Counted from the first letter of the stretch, positions 12,975 to 24,300 are shown. The stretch: 64,000 nt of DNA from Puccinellia tenuiflora (GCA_012064385.1 QRDG01001825.1:1-64000), one strand, 5' to 3'. Notes: generated by a model not told the origin, from the sequence alone. A program made the numbers and translations.

Positions 12975-14219
12975 TGATCTACAACATATTTGCAAGGTGT
13001 TTAGACTATGTTCATGACAGTTTGTTCGAATTAATCTAATTGCAAAATTGAACTCCCACTAAACTCAACATCTCTCTGGTTTGTTTAGTGATACACGATC
13101 CAAATCCACCACATCAAAACCGATCATCATGTGAGATGGTGTAGCTTCAGAGGTGAACATCTCCATGCTGATCATATCGTCCATATGACTCGTGTTTAGC
13201 CTTTCGGCTCTTGTGTTCCGAGGCCATGTCTGTACATGCTAGGCTCGTCAAGGAAACCGTAGTATTTCCGCATGTGTAAACTGGCTTACACCCGTTGTAT
13301 GTGAACGTAGAATCTATCACACCTGATCATCACGTGGTGCTTCGAAACAAAAAACTTTGGCAACGGTGCATACTAGGGGAGAACACTTCTTGATATTAAT
13401 GGGAGAGATCACCTTATCATGCTACTGCCGAGATCGAATCTAAGCAAAACCATACGGTGCATAAAAGGATTAACATCAAATGCAATTCAATAATTTTGTG
13501 ACATGGTATAGCCTTTTCTTGTGCCTTTGATCTCCATCTCCAAAGCACCGGCATGATCTCCATCATCACCAGCTCGTGGCGCCATCACCATGATTGTCTC
13601 CACCAACTATTGCAACTACTACTATGGCTACCCTTTGCAATAAAGTAAAGCAATTACATGGCGTTTAAAGTGACACGCAGGCCATACAATAAAGTGAGAC
13701 AACCATAAGGCTCCTGCCGGTTGCCGTACTTATCGACATGTAAGTCGTGAAAATTACAAAACATGATCATTGCATACATCACATAATCACATCTTGGGCC
13801 ATTCCACATCACAAACCCTGCAAAAACAAGTTAGATGCCTCTACTTTGTTTAAGCAATTTTTACGTGGCTTCTATGGATCATGAGATAGAACCGTTCTAA
13901 TCTACGCAAAGCCACAACGGTGATAAAATAGTTGCTTATTTACTCATCCTTTTCAAAGGCCTTCCATTGAAAATTGCAACTTCACTAGGGCAAGAGAAAC
14001 AAACACCCGCCAGCCACTTATGCAATACAAGTTGCATGTCAGTCGTGGAACCGGTCTCTCGTGCGTGGACGAGTAAGGTTGGTCCGGGCCGCTTCAATCT
14101 CACAATACCGCAAAGATGCAAAGTGCACGCTAGAAGGTAGCAACATAAAATATCAACGCCCACAACACTTGTGTCTAATCGCACCAACATCTACGAATAG
14201 ATCTAGTCTCTGATACCAC
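12975..14219 (-). other. Copia 5' untranslated leader with primer-binding site
   Basis: Non-coding stretch between the 5' LTR and gag. The primer site (GTGGTATCAGAG on the minus strand, plus 14208-14219) abuts the LTR, pointing to an initiator-Met tRNA primer. Nothing else recognisable was seen in the leader. Confidence 0.75.
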
Positions 14220-15882
14220 TGTAGGGTCGCAGCATGGAAAACAAAAAAAAATTCCTACGCAAAGATGGCGGAATAAACCCAACACAAGATCTGATCTACG
14301 AGATGTTGGTAGCAAGAAGGAGATCGAATCTCACCCTCGAAGAAAACCGTGAGCGTTTTGTCGAGGCAGGGGCTGACTAGTCGATCCCAGCAACTATACT
14401 CGTCTAGTCGCGAGGAGATGTATTATCCAAGCGTTGCAACGGGCAGCGCCTCCGAGAGATCCACACGTACAGCTCGATGAAGCCTCCACGTTCTTGATCC
14501 CGCAAGAGGTGGTGGAGAGGCTCACGAGATCAGCAGCACGACGACGGTGGCGTGGTGGATATGGTGGAGATCCGACAGGGTTTCGCCAAGCGGCTATCGG
14601 AGAGAGAGAGAGGAGGAGGAAGGCGGCGGCTAGGGCAAGGAGGGAGGGTGCGCGGTGTGCGGGAGCAGGAGGTGGGGCGGCCGGCGCCTTGGCACTCCTT
14701 CCCCAAGCCAGCCCTAGGGCGGCGGCCGAGTGGCTTAGCCCCCAAGCCTCCCCTAGGGTTTCGGCCGCCCCCCTTCTAGAAGCTTGGCCCGCATGGGCCC
14801 TTTAGGGTGTGGTGCGGCTGGCCCATGTGGCCAGTCCACCACCCCTTTATTCCATGTGGGCCCCATACTCCTATGGGCCCCACTTCTAGACCCCTCTAGA
14901 ACCTTCTAGAATATTCTGGTACTTTACCATAAAATTCCCGAACCTTTTCGATACCTCCGGAAACCACTTTCCTTATATGAATCTTATTCTCCGGACCACT
15001 CCGGAACTCCTCGTGATGTCCGGGATCCTATCCGGGACTCTGAATCAATATTCTTTCTCACCATCATTTATCTCGAACCCTAACTACATCGAACGTTAAG
15101 TGTGTGACTCTGCGGGTTCGTGGATATGTCATATTAATAGCGGGACCGGGATGCCCATATTAATTCCTACATATTCGACAAAGTACTTTACTAGTCGAAC
15201 CACAATGTCTGGGATTCAATCAATCCATATACGATTCCTTTTGTTTCACGATATATTACTTGTCCGAGATTCAATCCTCCGATATCTCCATATCCGATTA
15301 ATCGCGTTCCCGACAAGTTCTCTTTACTCGTTCCCATAGAATAGAATCCCTTATGACTAGCTACTTAGTCATATGCTTGCAAGCGTTTGGATGCTATACT
15401 ACCGAGAGGGCCCAGAGATATCTATCCAACTATTGGACGAACAAATCCCAGTCTTGAAACATGCAACCCAACAACCTAACATCGGAATACCTGAAAGCCA
15501 CCTTTATAATCACCCAGTTACGAAGTGACGTTTGATGTCCACAAAGCACTCCTCCGAAAAGTGGGGGTAACATAATATCATGGTCTAAGGAAACTATATT
15601 TGACATCTATTTAATTTGAGTCATGTCCATCATATCATCTCCCATGATACAAACTTCGTTTATCAAGTGATTCATAAATCCATGGTTAGGAAACGTCTAA
15701 CCATCACTTGATCAAACGAACTAGTCATAAGAGGAAAGACTAGGGACACATTACCGTTTATATTCCACACATGTATTTGTTTCCGCTTAATACAATTCTA
15801 GCATGGATATAAATCTTTATCATGAACGAGAAATATGATAATTAATAATCTTTATTATTGCCTCTTGGGCATATTCCCAACA
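14220..15882 (-). repeat. Copia 5' LTR
   Basis: 1663 bp, from TGTAGGG at 14220 to CCCAACA at 15882, directly abutting the primer-binding site on its inner side. Homologous along its full length to 7285-8962. Confidence 0.88.
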
Positions 15883-17005
15883 GAGGGTCCATGGGGAGCC
15901 TCCCCAAGCTTGAGATTTTATCCATTCTTGATCTTCATTCATCATCTCGCTCTTGAATACTTGAAAACTTTCTTCACGCAAAACTTATCGCACCTTCATT
16001 CGAGGGGTTAGTCCACAAAAATAAAATCTCCCTTCAGTTCCAAAGCACATATCATGAACTTATTTTTAAACATTAGCTACTGTCACAAAGACACTAGTAA
16101 AGCTCTTGGTCTCAAAAGAACCTTACTTTGCCCGTAAAATAAGCAATGCAAAACTAAGACATAATCTGTCAAAAACAGAACAGACTGAAAAGATGATTTT
16201 TTTGGTGTACTTATGGACCTAAAATCAGAAAATGTAAAACTATATAAAGGTAAACAAAACCCTAATGATTTCTGTCAAAAATTTGCAGCCACAGATGACA
16301 CTCTGTAATTTTTTTAGAATTTCAAACAGTGAAAAATAGTAATCTGTTTCTGGGCAACAAACTCACAAATTAGTCTCCCTCTCTTTAGAGGCTATTCTTG
16401 GCACAAAAACCCAAAACAAAAAGATACAAGGGAGTTGTTACAAAGGTAACATCACCCAAAACACAACATAAGAGCTTTTCTTTAACGCCTTTTAGCTAGG
16501 CACAATGATTTTAGAGTAAAATTCATCGGCAGTCACTGTACTTGAGGTCGTTGCTCGCCGTCATCACCGTACAACATTATACGGTAGTTACGGTCACCAA
16601 ATACGTAGGCCTGTCACATCGGTCATCACCGTGCGTCGTATCGCGCCGTATCCTGACGATTCCGCTTCTGTGGAGCCCGCTGTCAGTGACTTGCGAAACG
16701 CTCGACGCATGACATTTGCAATAACCCCCTGCTTCTGTTGAGGACTATCGCATTTGCCCTTCCGCCACCCACTAAAGGAGCTGGGTGTTGCCATTGTCAC
16801 GCGATCGGAGAAGGAGAGGGAGAGAGAGCGAGGCCGTGTTGTGGTGGCGACGAGCTCAGGGTGGCGGCGGTGCGTGCGGGACAGATTGTGGTGTAGGATA
16901 GCGGCGCAACGACCGTCACCGCGGTCGAGAAGGCCGCCATGTCACCGCGGCGGCGGCCAGAAGGTGACCCTCCCCCCGTCTACGGTGAGTCCCCCCAAAT
17001 CGGAC
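15883..17005. other. Internal remainder of the gypsy-type element plus foreign GC-rich fragment
   Basis: 15883-16520 is AT-rich, gene-free and similar in character to 5443-7284. From about 16525 the composition changes. A GTCACTGTACTTGAGGTCG stretch resembles the terminal repeat of the Mutator element at 21387 (GTCACTGAACTTGG), and a GC-rich body (16750-17000) follows without its second terminal repeat. I read this as one truncated end of a Mutator-like insertion whose other end was lost in the deletion that removed the LTR U5. Confidence 0.4.
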
Positions 17006-18338
17006 TGATAATTTGCGGTAAAATATGATGAGAGTAAAATATGACCAGCGAGCAAATAATTGCGGAAAGCTATTAAAACAGTTGTAAACAATGTAGGAAA
17101 ATAGGACCGGGATCCACAGATAGCTAGTGGTGTCTCTCCAGAAGATATGCATGATGGGTAAACAAATTACAGCAAGTCAATTGGCAAAATTGTGGGCACA
17201 TAACAATGCTATCATAAAACAATACAGTTCACCGTTTCATTTAATATACGCATTACGTCAAAATACATAGACCGTTATCCAACTGCGTTTATGACTAATA
17301 ATCCACCCCCCGGGATCGCTATCCAGCATCTCTCCCAAAAGTATTAAGTTGCAACCAACAGATCATCGCAATAAGCATGGTGCATAATGTAAGCAATGTA
17401 ATAACACGAGGAATAAACACCGTTGTTTTCTCCCTAGTAGCAACAACACAATCTTGGCATTAGCATTTCTGTCAGTCGCACTCTGCGCAAGAAGGCATGA
17501 ACCCACTACCTAGCATAAATACTCTCTCTTATAATACTAACAATTACTTGGGCAAAGCATCCACTAGCATCGGAGAGCGTGCAAGATCATAAATAAAACT
17601 TAACACATAGAGATGAACAAGAGTAATGATTTCCACAATTCATCGGATCCAAGTAAACACATCATGTAGCAACTACAGATAATATGATCTTGATCATGTT
17701 AGGCAGTCACAAGATCTAAACAATGGAGTACAAGGAGAAGAGATAACCATCTAGCTACTGCCATGGACCCGTAGTCCCGTGAAGGACTACTCACGCATCA
17801 CTCCGGAGGCAGGCATGGTGGTGTAGATGCCTCCGGTGACGGTCTCCCCCTCCGGCAGGGTGCCAGGAAGAGCTTCAGATCCCTCCCGAACTATAGTTTG
17901 CAACGGCGGCGGCCTAAGATGTTTTCAGAAAATATGGTCGACGCCCCCTGGGTTTTTAGGTCAGGGGTGATTATAGGCGAAGAGGCGACGCGAGTCGGTG
18001 GACGAGGCGCCCAGGTGGGGCCTAGGCGCGGTCCAAGCTGGACCGTGGCCAGGTGGCGTCTGGGCCTGTAGGCCCCCCTGCAGGCCTCCTTCTGGCGCAG
18101 TCTTTGTTTCCATGTAAAAATAATCCTGTAAATTTTCAGCTGATTCCGAGAAACTTCACTGAACAACTTTTCTGAAACAAAAAGACAGCAGAAAACAGGA
18201 ACTGGCACTGGGCATCTTGTCAATAGGTTAGTTCCATAAATTATGCCAAAATGATGTAAAACATTATAAAAACATGTGGCAATGATATATAAACAAGCAT
18301 GGAACATAAAAAATTATAGATACGTTTGATACGTATCA
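17006..18338 (-). repeat. 5' LTR of the gypsy-type element, U5 truncated
   Basis: About 1.33 kb, starting on the minus strand with TGATACGTATC at 18338. Compared with the 3' LTR it keeps the central 1.1 kb but lacks roughly 240 bp of U5 and the primer-binding site. Homology stops near 17006, where unrelated GC-rich sequence begins. Confidence 0.7.
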
Positions 18339-18343
18339 AGGGG

Positions 18344-18610
18344 CAGTGCCACATCCTTAGCAGAGGTTTACAATCGAAAACCCTAGCCACTCACTTGTAG
18401 TGTAATCTATCAAGCAGTGCAATACCACAAAGCAGGAATAGGAGTTTTACCTCACGTGAGGGCTCCAAACCTGGGTAAACTCCCTGTGTCTTTGCCGCGT
18501 TCACTGCGAGTTTCTTCACTAAGGTCACTGAGATATTTGTGAGGTCGCGTGTTCAGCCCCCTGCGTTCGAAAATGTTATCTTGAGGTACCCCGGGGACAC
18601 ATCTCCGACA
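18344..18610 (+). repeat. Right half of the split plus-oriented LTR
   Basis: Continues the sequence left of 4975. Landmarks AAGCAGTGCAATACCACAAAG, GTTTTACCTC, CTGGGTAAA and GTTCAGCCCC occur in the same order as in the reverse complement of the LTR at 3575. It ends at CTCCGACA (18610), where that LTR has CTCCAACA. No primer-binding site follows, so a solo LTR is the simplest reading. Confidence 0.5.
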
Positions 18611-18918
18611 TAACCAATACGGAAAAACCTCATGTTATTGTTTTTTACTTTCAGGGAGCTAAGGTACACGGGAAAGCGCAAGGCGAAAAAAATCCACTTT
18701 AGAAATTTCGAGACAGATACAATAATTTAAAGATGGACCCGAGAGACAGAAGGGGCTGAAAACAAGGCCCTTGATGCGGGTCACCTAAGCAGACGTGTTG
18801 ACCATGCTCTTTGGACCCTCGAGTGTCTGTTTGCCTAATATTTTGTGCCATTGGCTTTGTTTTGACCTAATACCATCTATGTATACCTTAGGGAGATTTT
18901 TCATCACGCATGGAGGTC
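18611..18918. other. Gene-free spacer
   Basis: Flank between the split LTR and the CACTA element. No reading frame, repeat or RNA gene was recognised. Confidence 0.5.
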
Positions 18919-18939
18919 GAGCACTAGCACAAAAAAGGC

Positions 18940-19190
18940 TACCCGTGGCGCACCAAAAAGGCTTAGCCGTGGCGCAGCCCCCTGCGCCACGGATTGACAC
19001 GCCACGGGTAAATATTTAGCCATGGCGCATGCAACATGGTGCGCCACGGGTATATACTTAGCCGTGGCGCGCCTTTTTTTTGGTGCGCCACGACTATGTT
19101 TATATACCCGTGGTGCACCTCGTTTTCGTGCGCCACGGCTATATGCACATACCCGTGGCGCACCTAGTTTTGGTGCGCCACGGCTATCAA
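18940..19190. repeat. CACTA left subterminal hairpin repeats
   Basis: Repeated pairs of CCGTGGCGCACC and its complement GGTGCGCCACGG, with slight variants, are separated by a few A/T-rich bases and linked by TATATAC-like spacers. Each pair is a short palindrome. Confidence 0.8.
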
Positions 19191-19249
19191 TTTCTGAATA
19201 AAAAAAGCCACCGGCCACTGTCGACGTCGGCGTGTCCGGAAGCTCGCCG

Positions 19250-19640
19250 GCCGTCGTGGAGGTGCTCGTCGTGGAGTTGCTCGTGTCGTGGAGGAGGTCG
19301 CCGTCGAGGTCGCCGTCATGGAGGAGGTGCCGTCGTGGAGGAGCTCGCCCTCGTGGAGAAGGTTGCCGGCCATCGTGGAGAAGCTCGCCGTCATGGAGGA
19401 GGCGCCGTCGTGGAGGAGCTCGCCCTCGTGGAGAAGGTTGCCGGCCGTCGTGGAGAAGCTCGCCGTCATGGAGGAGGCGCCGTCGTGGAGGAGCTCGCCC
19501 TCGTGGAGAAGGTCGTCGGCCGTCGTGGAGAAGCTCGCCGTCATGGAGGAGGCGCCGTCGTGGAAGAGCTCTCCCTCGTGGAGGAGGTCGCCGCCGTCGT
19601 GCGGATGCTAGCCGGCCGTCGAGGAGGAGGAGGAGGAGAA
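19250..19640. repeat. 75-bp minisatellite inside the CACTA element
   Basis: The unit starting GCCGTCGTGGAGGAGCTCGC recurs at 19329, 19404, 19479 and 19554, an exact 75-bp period, with degenerate copies on both sides. Because 75 is a multiple of 3, several frames on both strands stay open and look like low-complexity proteins. I do not regard any of them as genes. Confidence 0.85.
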
Positions 19641-20349
19641 GATGGAGAGGAGGAGTAAGAGAGGAGGAGGAGGAGGTAGAGAGGAGGAGGAAGAGAGGAG
19701 GGGGAGGAGATAGAGAGGAGGAGGAGGAGAGGTGCCAATCCATGCCTCTATCCTCTCGACCAATCAGAAACAAGAAGAAAGGAGCACACGGATTGTGTGC
19801 TAGTTTAAGTCGCTGTGAGCCGTCGGATTGCTGGGAGCCGTCGGATCGTGGTGTTGCCCCCCCCCCCCCCCAGGTTACCCGTGGCGCATCTCATAGTGAT
19901 GCGCCACTAGTATTGAAACTACCCGTGGCGCACCACTCTTTCCATGCGCCACGGGTAAGTGAAGACTTTAATTTTTCTGTCTGAAATCTTAAAAAAAAAA
20001 GTGTTCCCTTTCGAATTTGGGGATTCTGTAGACCAAAAACACCTCAAAAGGCCGCAGGCTATTTGATTTGGATGTAACTTTTCGTCTAGTTTTAAGGTAT
20101 TAAACGTTGAAATCCGAGTTCGTATGCACAAGTTATCACCGTTTTACTTTTCCATAATGATTTTTTGCAAAATCTGTCGAAATTCATGTTTCATATTTTT
20201 CCTAACAAGTAGGTTACGTAACACAACCACATCTCGATTTTATGTTTTGAATTTTTTAACATTTTCTTTTAGCTTTTCCAAAACTGAAAAGGCGATCACC
20301 GGGTGGGGGGGGGGGGGGGGGGGGGTTGCATGGGAGCACAAAACAACAA

Positions 20350-20690
20350 ACTTATCCGTGGCGCACCAACGTAGTGATGCGACACGGCTAAGAGTTTACC
20401 TGTGGCGCACCAAAGTTTGGCGCGCCGCGGCTATGTTGGGTTAAAATTTGGCTACGGGACCATTATTTTGGTGGCGCATTGGAATAATGTGCGCCACGGC
20501 TATACTCTTACCCGTGGCCCACGAGGCTTGGGTGCGCCACGACTAGGGAGGGTGCCCTTACCCAGCGTGCACTTAGCCGTGGCGCACCACTATTTTGGTG
20601 CGCCACGGGTAATGGCCTACGGGTGGCGCACTTGTGTCTGGTGCGCCACGGCTATATACTCGCGGCGCACCACCTAAGTAATCCACCTAT
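20350..20690. repeat. CACTA right subterminal hairpin repeats
   Basis: The same GTGGCGCACC / GGTGCGCCAC palindromic pairs as at the left end, at least six pairs, extending to the terminal inverted repeat. Confidence 0.8.
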
Positions 20691-20712
20691 AAGCATTTTC
20701 CTACTAGTTGAG

Positions 20713-21377
20713 AGACAAACACACAAAAACAAAGAGGCGATAATCCGCCACTGGAGGAGAATCTGGAGAGTGCCACCATCGGAATTTCCTCTGTCTGCCT
20801 CTCCTCGCCATCGCCTTCTCGTCGCTCTCCACCATGACCACTCCCTATAATATGGGTTTGTGGTAGTAACTTGATCATATCTCTCTTGTTTTATCATTGT
20901 TTTAGACCATATGAACTGCCCTACATGATTAGAATATTATAGATGTAATTCCCATGGTGGATCTTCCATTTGTGAGATGATGTATTCCATGCACTTACTG
21001 TTATGTTGAGATACTTATATATGCATGTTATACTCTCGTTCTATTTGCATATACAATGGAAATTGTACTATAGCTCGTTGAAGTAGATGCGGATTGGCCA
21101 CAAAAACCGTGACCCATTTCTTTGAATCCATGCTAAAAGGGCATGATGGGTAACTTGAAAATTTATCTGGCAGTTGGACACTTTTTCTTAATTTCTCCCT
21201 TCCTTTCACATGTATGTGGCCATGGGATCAACCACTAGGGCTGTAATTGCGCATGTTTGTGGCCGCACCTTCTGTGCTAAATTCTTACAATAGAGGAGAG
21301 AATATGGTGCGTGTTAGATGTTGCGGTACCAGAAGGGTGCATGCCAAGTGACATAAATGGCAACACTAACTGACATA
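20713..21377. other. Gene-free spacer
   Basis: Between the CACTA element and the Mutator element. No supported gene or repeat boundary was seen. Confidence 0.5.
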
Positions 21378-21386
21378 AATAGAGAA

Positions 21387-22647
21387 GAGATATATGCATG
21401 GTTGGTCACTGAACTTGGCCGAGATGAGTACTTTGGTCACTGAAGTTGCAAGATGTTGCCCGAGGGTCACTCAACTTGGCAGAGATGAGTAAACTGGTCA
21501 CAATCATGAAGTGGCACACTGATTGGGCTGTTGACAGTATACTTTGACCATTTTTTTAATAAAACAACCCTATGGAATCACAAAATCGAATTAACCTATT
21601 TCTTTTTATGTTTGTCTCGCTTACGAGTGGGCCCCACCTGTCAGGTTGTCTTCAATCTTTTCCTGCGGTGGAGCTCAGATTGAGAGAGAGAGGCTAGAGA
21701 AGGCGCTATGGAGGAGGGAATCCGTCCGTGCCGCCGGCGTAGCGGCAGCTCGCGGAGGCCTGGACCAAGAGCCGGCGGCCGAGACACCCCCCGCGGTGGT
21801 GGTCCACACGACCTGCAGAGAGACCGCGGCAGAGAATCCCCCGTGGTGGAGGATGGCCCTGACGGCCGCGGTGCCGGCCTGCAGGGGCGGCGCGACCTGC
21901 AGGTGGCTCTTGACGACGACGGCCAGGTAGAGCGCTAGGGAGACGCCCGAGAAGAGCGCGCACTAGGACGAAGAAGCGCAACTTGTCGAGCATCTCCGAG
22001 TTCACCTCTCCCTGCAGCCGCCAGATCTCGTCCTCCGCCGCTGTCGCCACCCGCCGCTCCTCCTCCATGCCCGCGATGCGTGGAGCGATGCCCGCGAGGT
22101 CCTCCTCCATGCCCGCGATGCAGATGAGCTCACCGGCGCTTATGGAGGACGGCGTAGTGAGGTGCGGTCAGAGGTCGGCCTCCCCGACCTCCAGCGCCGC
22201 CCATTCCCGACCTTTAGCTCCGTCGCGCGCCGCCGCACCGGCGGCGACCCCCACGCGCCACCCCACTTCCTCCCTCCCTGCTTTCCGGTGAGTCTCCGGC
22301 GAGGTGCTTGTGAATACGGTGTCTCTGGCGAGCCTTGCTCGCCGAAACATTGATGAATACGGTGTCTCCGGCGAGGTGCTTGTGATGAATGACCTCCTGA
22401 CTAGTGGGACCCACCCTTCAGTGAGAGATAGAGAAAAACAGACTAATTCTTTAAATAAATAGGGTTGTCTTAACAAAAAAAAAAGGTCAAAGTATGCGGT
22501 CAACGGCCCAGTCAATGTGCCACTTCACGATTGTGACCAGTTTACTCATCTCTGCCAAGTTGAGTGACCCTCGGGCAACAACTTGCAACTTGAGTGACTA
22601 AAGTACTCATCTCGGCCAAGTTCAGTGACCAACCATGCATATATCTC
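21387..22647. mobile_element. Mutator-like element with captured sequence (Pack-MULE type)
   Basis: 1261 bp. Long terminal inverted repeats of roughly 180 bp start GAGATATATGCATGGTTGG on both ends (left 21387, right complement ending 22647). They are flanked by a 9-bp duplication AATAGAGAA (21378-21386) and AATAGAAAA (22648-22656), 8 of 9 identical. The interior (about 21640-22430) is strongly GC-rich, unlike the AT-rich ends, and has no transposase. It reads like a fragment of a host gene, so this is a Pack-MULE candidate. Confidence 0.82.
21706..22110 (-). pseudogene. Captured gene fragment inside the Mutator element
   Basis: On the minus strand a helical stretch EDEIWRLQGEVNSEMLDKL is followed by RFFVLVRAL. 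After a one-base frame change near 21945, VSLALYLAVVVKSHLQ and further hydrophobic sequence follow. It looks like a coiled-coil segment followed by one or two membrane helices of a plant membrane protein. I do not recognise the parent gene. The indel makes it a broken copy. Confidence 0.45.
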
Positions 22648-22656
22648 AATAGAAAA

Positions 22657-23445
22657 CACATCTTATGGCAAATGTACATCTAAGGATAGAAGATAACGAA
22701 GTACAGTACATGTCGTTCGTGACCTTGGAGTGGGCATTTAAGGTACCGTAGTTCTCAACTTCATGATTTTGGACATGTTGCTCATATGAATGTTCACATT
22801 AAAGGCTTAATGCATGACCGTGTGTATGACTCGTTTCTCTTAATTGTGCTTAACATTATACCACCATGTTTATTGGAGAGAGATCAAGTGAACCCATGAA
22901 CCCAGATTCCTTTTCTATGTAAGAAAAAACCTTTTACTTTTCCTCTTACATCTGGGAGAAATGGGCTCTCTATGAAAAAGGACGTCTTTATATAAACTGT
23001 TTTTCTGCATTTTATTTTCAAGCAAGGAATTCCATCACCATATTTTATTTATTTATTTGTTCCCATCTCCCCTCTTCCGGACTAAATCACACCGTCATCA
23101 TCTCCCCTTTTCGCCGCAATTGTCTGTCAGGAGTCCTAGCGACCTTGCAGAGCGACTCGCTGCTACTCCGGTCTTTATTTTGCTCCACAGTTTGCGAGCC
23201 ACTACTCCCCACAACTCATTCAACTGGAGGTCGAGACTACCCCTCCCGCCCGCAGCAAGGTATTCGACTGTTTTTGTAATAGTAAATTCCATTGAAATTA
23301 TTTGCTCTAGTTTCATTGATTAATTGTTTGATTCATAGATCGTGATTGCGAAAATGAATTCAAGTTTCGCCAGATGGATAACTAGAACATTCTAGTTGTT
23401 TTTTCTAGCAGTGCAAGCGAAGCTGAATGCCCTCCCTAATGCAGA
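22657..23445. other. Gene-free stretch left of the Harbinger relic
   Basis: AT-rich to 23050, then a short more GC-rich region. A small open frame at 23057-23323 has no recognisable domain. It may be 5' sequence of the old PIF/Harbinger element, but no terminal repeat was found. Confidence 0.35.
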
Positions 23446-23950
23446 ATGTTGAAGTCCGAACGACGAGCCAACAAGAACCGTCGAAAGGGCTATGAGTCAT
23501 GTGTTGTGTACAATAACTATTTTTCTGACTACCCAACACGTGGCCCAATTCCATTTCGCCGGCGTTTTAGGATGAAAATGGATGTGTTCATGCGCATTGT
23601 GTATGGTGTTCGGGAGTATGATGACTATTTCCATTTGAAGCAAGATTGCACCAACCTGATGTGATTCTATCTATTGAGAAATGCACGGCTGCTCCACGAT
23701 GTCTTGTATATGGGGGTTTCTACATATATTGTGCACAACATGATTGTGGAGAGTGAGCGTGATGCTGGTCTAGTATGTGATTAATAGTGGGACTATGAGG
23801 ACCCTCTTACCGAGTCATAATAGGATGTCTCGACCGAGTTTGCTAAATTTCTCGCTATGCAACAGGAAATTCATGATGAAAGACTCCATCACCAACTATA
23901 AGATGATCTTCGAACCATTGTGGATGCTCAAAGAAAACGGATAGTCTGAG
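23446..23950 (+). pseudogene. PIF/Harbinger transposase relic (ALP1-like)
   Basis: Two ends of a plant Harbinger transposase are recognisable. The N-terminal part reads YNNYFSDYPTRGPIPFRRRF, then FMRIVYGVREYDDYFHLKQD (23515-23650). The C-terminal part has MIVESERD (near 23740) and TEFAKFLAMQQEIHDERLHH (near 23837-23900). The catalytic middle is missing and several stops interrupt the frame. It is a decayed, internally deleted copy; its terminal repeats were not identified. Confidence 0.72.
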
Positions 23951-24189
23951 TGTCATGTTGTTTTTTAAAACTTGTTGGATTTTAATTTGAAATTTTCTAT
24001 TGGATATTATTCTATATTGAAATTATTATTAAACTATATTATGTGTTAATATTACTATGCAATCTATTTGTATCTCATTTGTATAGAAAGGTAAAGGTGA
24101 ACATACTAATGAAAATTGCCAAAAAAAGAAAAAAAGAATAGGACCGACCATGAACCCATGCAACAATCAGATGGGCGCACGCGATGATC
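23951..24189. other. AT-rich spacer
   Basis: Short gene-free flank between the Harbinger relic and the large Mutator element; the last nine bases before the element (24190-24198) are its target duplication. Confidence 0.5.
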
Positions 24190-24198
24190 TCCTTTTGT

Positions 24199-24300
24199 GT
24201 GAAAATGACCAAAAATAACCACGTGGTGAAACTTCAGCTAAAAATAAACTTATCTCGAAACTATTTTCAAAACTAACCCTTTTTGGTAGCGCCCGCACGA
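24199..24300 (+). repeat. Left terminal inverted repeat of the large Mutator element
   Basis: Starts GTGAAAATGACCAAAAATAACC. It pairs with the complement of 32730-32827, which starts GGGCAAATCAACGAAAATAACC. Identity by eye is roughly three quarters. The subterminal part beyond 24300 continues with TAGCGCC motifs. Confidence 0.8.

Larger units (their letters stand above)
7285..15882 (-). mobile_element. Ty1/Copia retrotransposon nested in the gypsy-type element
   Basis: Two 1.67-kb LTRs (7285-8962 and 14220-15882) start TGTTGGGAATATGCCC on the minus strand. A tRNA-Met type primer site (GTGGTATCAGAG) follows the 5' LTR at plus 14208-14219. A polypurine tract (AAGTGGGAGAC) precedes the 3' LTR at about plus 8963-8974. 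Domain order gag, protease, integrase, RT, RNase H is that of Copia. The LTR start resembles the Angela/BARE/WIS group, but I would not name a family without a search. The 5-bp flanks (AATAT left, GAGGG right) do not match, so there is no target duplication as it stands. Confidence 0.88.
4980..18338 (-). mobile_element. Gypsy-type LTR retrotransposon with nested Copia
   Basis: The element is bounded by the 5-bp duplication AGGGG (4975-4979 and 18339-18343). In minus orientation the LTR starts TGATACGT (18338) and ends CCATCA (4980). A polypurine-like AAGCTTGGGGATGC precedes the 3' LTR (plus 5443-5456). The LTR start resembles a very abundant Triticeae gypsy LTR; I do not assert a family name. 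No gag or pol frame of its own is visible in the two internal parts (5443-7284 and 15883-17005). It is therefore either a non-autonomous copy or one that lost its coding region. Its two LTRs are deleted in different places. Confidence 0.8.
18922..20709. mobile_element. Non-autonomous CACTA transposon
   Basis: 1788 bp. The left end starts CACTAGCACAAAAAAG. The right end, read inward, is AACTAGTAGGAAAATGC, so its last base differs from the canonical CACTA. The 3-bp target duplication GAG lies on both sides (18919-18921 and 20710-20712). Both ends carry arrays of hairpin-forming subterminal repeats, as expected for CACTA transposase binding. There is no transposase: the interior is a GC-rich minisatellite and AT-rich filler with a C15 run near 19860 and a long G run near 20310. 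Confidence 0.82.

Noticed and set aside
18344..18610. Treating the right flank as the second LTR of the element at 3575
   Set aside because: It is in the opposite orientation and the landmarks are diverged, so it is a related but separate LTR.
18904..19773. A 289-codon minus-strand frame and several long plus-strand frames in the CACTA element
   Set aside because: They run through the 75-bp minisatellite; because the period is a multiple of three, many frames stay open on both strands. The sequences are low-complexity and have no domain.
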